A DNA stretch of 64,000 nt from Agelaius tricolor (Eukaryota > Chordata > Aves > Passeriformes > Icteridae): contig JALJCS010000002.1 of NCBI GenBank assembly GCA_023055355.1, positions 85,151,001-85,215,000 on the forward strand, in the 5' to 3' direction. Position numbers and translations under genes: made by a program. Numbering within the stretch: the stretch's first letter is position 1; each line of letters starts with the position of its first letter. Under the pieces are notes generated by a model that saw only the letters and a program-made list of their open reading frames with translations, searched no databases and was not told the DNA's origin. Positions 60,528-64,000 of this stretch are shown piece by piece.

Positions 60528-62144
60528 CTGAACAGGGGCGTTCATGTTCACAACTTTGAACTGAGCTTACAATTATTTCTAATGTGGGTGCTGGATCCAG
60601 AATGAAAGTAGTATTTGATGATGTGCCCAAAACCATGCAGGTTGGAGACACAATAGTTTTCCTGTGCCTTAGCTGAGTGTTCTGACCCCACAGACCTTTA
60701 CTTAAGAGCTGTTTTCTAAGACTAGGCTATTGCAGTTATATTTCACTACAAACCTTTGTCCTGTAGATTACTGCAACGTGTAAGTTCAGTGACTTAGTCC
60801 TGGGTCCTGAGTTCATCTTATCAAGCAGCCACACCTCATTGCTATACTTTTCAGAGAAAGCTCTTGGATAAGAGGCTCTTTTTTCATCAGTGCCTACCTG
60901 CTTCCTGTTAAATCTGTGTATTTATAAGGCTGGCAGCTTAAAAGGATTTGTCTCTAATGTGCTTGTCAAGGGACCGATAACTTGGCATATTTAAGTAATC
61001 ATAATCCTAATGTTGCCAAGTGGAACTTTCTAATTTGGAACAAAACTTTTTTTTTTTTTTAATTTTCACAGGAGACAGGGTTGTAATTTCGCTCTTTCCT
61101 AATTTTGCCACACAGTTTTACCCAGGGTTTGATAAGCCAGAGCTTCAATGAACCATAATTGTATTCTGCCCAGATATGACTAACATTTGCAGGTTTCTAA
61201 ATATCTTCAGATGTGTTGAGGATACATAATAAGAAGAAAGGATGGGTGAAATTATTTGGTTTAATCTAATTACTTCGGGTGTTTTTCAAAATGTAGCTGT
61301 CTCTTGAAAATGTTCCCTGTTAGTCAGAGTTGCCTCACACAGGGACAGCAATTTTCTTTGAACATTTTATCAAAGTTCACTTAAAGCAACATGATAAACT
61401 GACTCATCCATAACCACTTGGAGAAGTTTTTACTTTAAACTGGTTTAAAACTGGATGTATTTCAGAGCTGGGTTAGGTTATTAAATAAAACCTTTGCTAT
61501 GCTGATGTGATGAGCCGACTAGCTGAGTGTTACTACCCTTTTATTATCATGTGGGAAATAAAATGGCATGCCTGGATTCAGAGGGCATGAGTCAGAGCAC
61601 AGAGCTGGCTCTGTTCTGGGGTGTTTGCTAAAGCCCTTCTGGCTGGGTGGCTGCAAGCACTCCGTGCAATGGGCCACAGGGGCAGGTACTTCTGCCTGCC
61701 TCAAAGCCTCACTGAAAGCTCCCAAGGCAAAGAAAGCTGAGGAGGGCTCAGTGTTTTCCTTGTTCCTGTGCTGTCTGTGTGAAAGGTTGATGCAAAGGAC
61801 AGAGCACTGCCATCACTGCACCCCTCAGGCTGCTACCTCAGCAAGTGGGAGAGATGAGCACATTAGGTGAGATGCTGAGGGCCCACACCTCAGCATCTTC
61901 TGTCTAAGCTTTTGGTTTTTCCTTTGCAACCAGAGAATGATGCATCCATGCTGGTTTTTTTTTTTTTTTTTTTTCTTTTGTTTTGTTTTTTGTTTTTTTT
62001 TATGATGAATTGACTGAGCTTAGCTCAAGACTAATATTTCTCAGTGTTTATCTGGGTGTCTGTTTTTCCAGCCCTGTCCAGCCTCTGCAAATACCCACTC
62101 TCTCCTTCATTGCCTTTCACCTGGTATATTCCACAACAGCCCCA
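60528..62144. other. Unassigned sequence with T-rich runs
   Basis: No gene is seen. T-rich tracts lie at 61048-61060 and 61955-62001. The 100-codon plus frame at 61568-61870 lacks splice support. Confidence 0.45.
61955..62001. repeat. T-rich low-complexity tract (T20 plus TTTTG runs)
   Basis: T20 is followed by C, then TTTTG and TTTTTTG units and T9. It is simple sequence without a target duplication that I can see. Confidence 0.9.
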
Positions 62145-62280
62145 GTAATCAATCATAGGGCTTAATTATCCTAATCTGCCTTCTTTTCTGACTTATTAAA
62201 GCCTAATTAGTTTATAACAACATAGAGGCTGGAGGTAATTTGGGAACTTGGAGGAGAAAAGCCAGCAATAATTGAACTGC
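62145..62280. promoter_or_regulatory. Candidate regulatory block rich in homeodomain-type TAAT cores
   Basis: Within about 130 bases the sequence contains 'cagtaatcaatcatag', 'cttaattatcctaatctg', 'gcctaattag', 'ggtaattt' and 'gcaataattg': at least six TAAT/ATTA cores, including palindromic TAATTA and a CTAATTAG site, plus an ATCAATCA PBX/HOX-like motif. Such clusters are typical of conserved developmental enhancers. Conservation cannot be judged from one sequence, and A+T-rich DNA produces TAAT by chance. Confidence 0.32.
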
Positions 62281-64000
62281 AGTAATGAGGCTTCAGCAGA
62301 ACCCAAGTCCACAGCTGTGTTTACATTGCCAGTTTTCAGGAAACCTGGATGCAACTGCCCAAAGGGTGTAAGCAGAGGATAGTGGTGTTGCTCTGGGGCA
62401 GGTTAAGCAACTTTGCATCAGAGGATGCTATGGGCTTTTCCTGGTGCTTCTGTGTGCTGCCAATGTGCCATGTGGTGTAGCCACCTTTATTGGCCTCTTA
62501 AAGGTGTGTGATAGTGATGCAATGTGGCCAAAGTTCTCAGGTCTTGGTTAAGCACCTGTACTGCTTGCAGATGTTGGTAGGTAGAAAAAATGGTAAAGGG
62601 AGCCTATTTGGTATGAGTTGGGGTGTGGTAAGAGAAAACTACTGGGTGCTGTTTGACATTGTGCTGGAGGAAGGAATAGGGCTGGAAAGATGTTCTTTGG
62701 CTGATGGTTAACCAAGGGATTTTGATAGCTGTTATCACAGTGCCAAATTGATTTGAGAAATACTTGTTGGAGCTGACGAGATGGCAGTGGCATAAAGGCA
62801 GGAGTTAGAACACAGAGAGAAACAGGGTGGTAGGAATAAACATCTTCCTATTCCACAGCAGTTTGTCACCTGGATAACAGTGGGACAAAGAAATGCACCT
62901 CAGAAACCTGTCCTGAAGAGGCAGTTCTCTAGGACCAGGGTGACTGCTGTGTACTACTGTCAGTGACAGTAGCACAGACTTGTCAAACATGGCTCTTGAG
63001 TGGTACAGCTTTCATTTAGGTTTTTTTGGTATTAAGGGGCTTGTCCTGAATGGTGCATATTGTGTACCTGGCTGATTATAGAAATGTGGAAATCTTTACA
63101 TCTACAAATTATTTAGATTTCTGTTGATGCACATAGTAGTTGGATGAAGACTGAGCAAGCCTTCCCCTTGAAGTTTGTGATCTGGCAGTTGTTTTGGGCT
63201 CTCACAATTCATTTCAATTTGAGGATTGCAGAATCATCTCTACAGATAGTTTTGCTAAACTTTGCTTTCAGCAGGGCATTGACCTTGTTTTTGTAATAGC
63301 TCTCAGTTTTTGCAATCCCAGTGCTGTAAAATAAATAAAAATGAATAATGGAGAAACTCAAAGTAGTATGGGAAACATAAACAAAGCAAGCAGTAACAAC
63401 ATGTGGCTGACTCATCCCCTCTGTTATCATCCAGATGCTGTTAGAGATTTCAATTTCTCTTGCAGAATATCTCTGTTGCAGTAGTCAAAGTTTAGGAGAT
63501 GGAGTTTTTTTCCTTAGTGCCATTAACTTCCTGTTCTTCAGAAACCAGTGCTGATATTCCAAGAATGCAGTGGCTGGGGTGAGATATTGAAAATACTGAT
63601 GATGCTAAGCTCTTGCTTTAGTAGCCCTCATTGCTTTGGATATCTCTGCTGTTCATACCTGGCTTCTTTTGTGCCATGTATACTTGGAAGCTGGGAAGTT
63701 CTACCCCCAAAAAGTGGTATGTGACCTTTCTGTTTACAGCACAAAGATGTATCTAATCTACTGAAACTTTCTAGGAATGACAATGGCTACCCTAGTGTAA
63801 ATACTTTCTGCATCAAGAGCACAGCAGGATTTTTGTGAAGAACCTTCTGATTGCTGCTCTTTGAAACAGAACTCAAATGTAGACAAAACCATACTGAATC
63901 CCCCTTAAAAGTGCCGTTCATCCCTGTACCATGTTAGAGGGACAAATCTAAGTGCAGAACACTTTTAAATTTTTTCTTTCTTACTGTTGTAGAGTAAGTA
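62281..64000. other. Unassigned sequence to the window end
   Basis: No gene or named repeat is seen. The last bases carry a pyrimidine tract and 'gttgtag' (acceptor-like) at 63972-63992, followed at once by a donor-like 'agtaagta', so an exon could start at or beyond the edge but cannot be judged. Confidence 0.42.

Noticed and set aside
1..64000. CRISPR array, integron, phage or other prokaryotic system
   Set aside because: No regularly spaced repeats, no operon structure, and CR1 and MIR-like elements show vertebrate DNA.

Overview
This window looks like non-coding vertebrate nuclear DNA, almost certainly from a bird. The direct evidence is at least five CR1 LINE copies with the avian 3' end sequence, several MIR-like tRNA-derived SINEs, and one LTR-type repeat that I remember as common in songbird genomes. 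G+C is moderate, CpG is depleted outside a few patches, and there are no operons, ribosome binding sites or long prokaryote-like reading frames. I recognise no complete protein-coding gene, no rRNA, no intact tRNA and no CRISPR array. I did not find a new biological system.

Layout. 0-7 kb holds a CR1 3' end (+), an LTR-like repeat at about 3.6-4.55 kb, a second CR1 3' end (-) at 5.86-6.25 kb and a SINE (-) at 6.64-6.77 kb. 9.0-9.5 kb holds a two-frame, proline-rich reading region on the minus strand, broken by one G in a run of four; it is either a decayed coding sequence or a true exon with an indel. 10.5-10.8 kb is an ancient CR1 piece. 12.2-15.1 kb has two G+C-rich patches. 18.25-20.95 kb holds two old CR1 copies arranged tail to tail. 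SINEs lie near 24.0, 34.2, 38.0, 50.4 and possibly 59.6 kb. A 31-A tract at 27.2 kb follows an AATAAA and looks like a retrocopy end. The rest is unique intron-like or intergenic sequence.

On each strand a few short open blocks have good splice signals at both ends (plus: 27.4, 31.9, 38.3 and 49.3 kb; minus: 4.8, 21.2, 36.2, 56.7 and 60.4 kb). Reading phases agree for 38.3 to 49.3 kb on the plus strand and for 60.4 to 36.2 kb on the minus strand, but not for every neighbour. I cannot name a parent gene for any of them, and vertebrate introns contain many such pseudo-exons, so they are listed at low confidence. The simplest reading is a large intron or intergenic region of a passerine chromosome, with a possible regulatory block at about 62.15-62.28 kb that is rich in TAAT cores.
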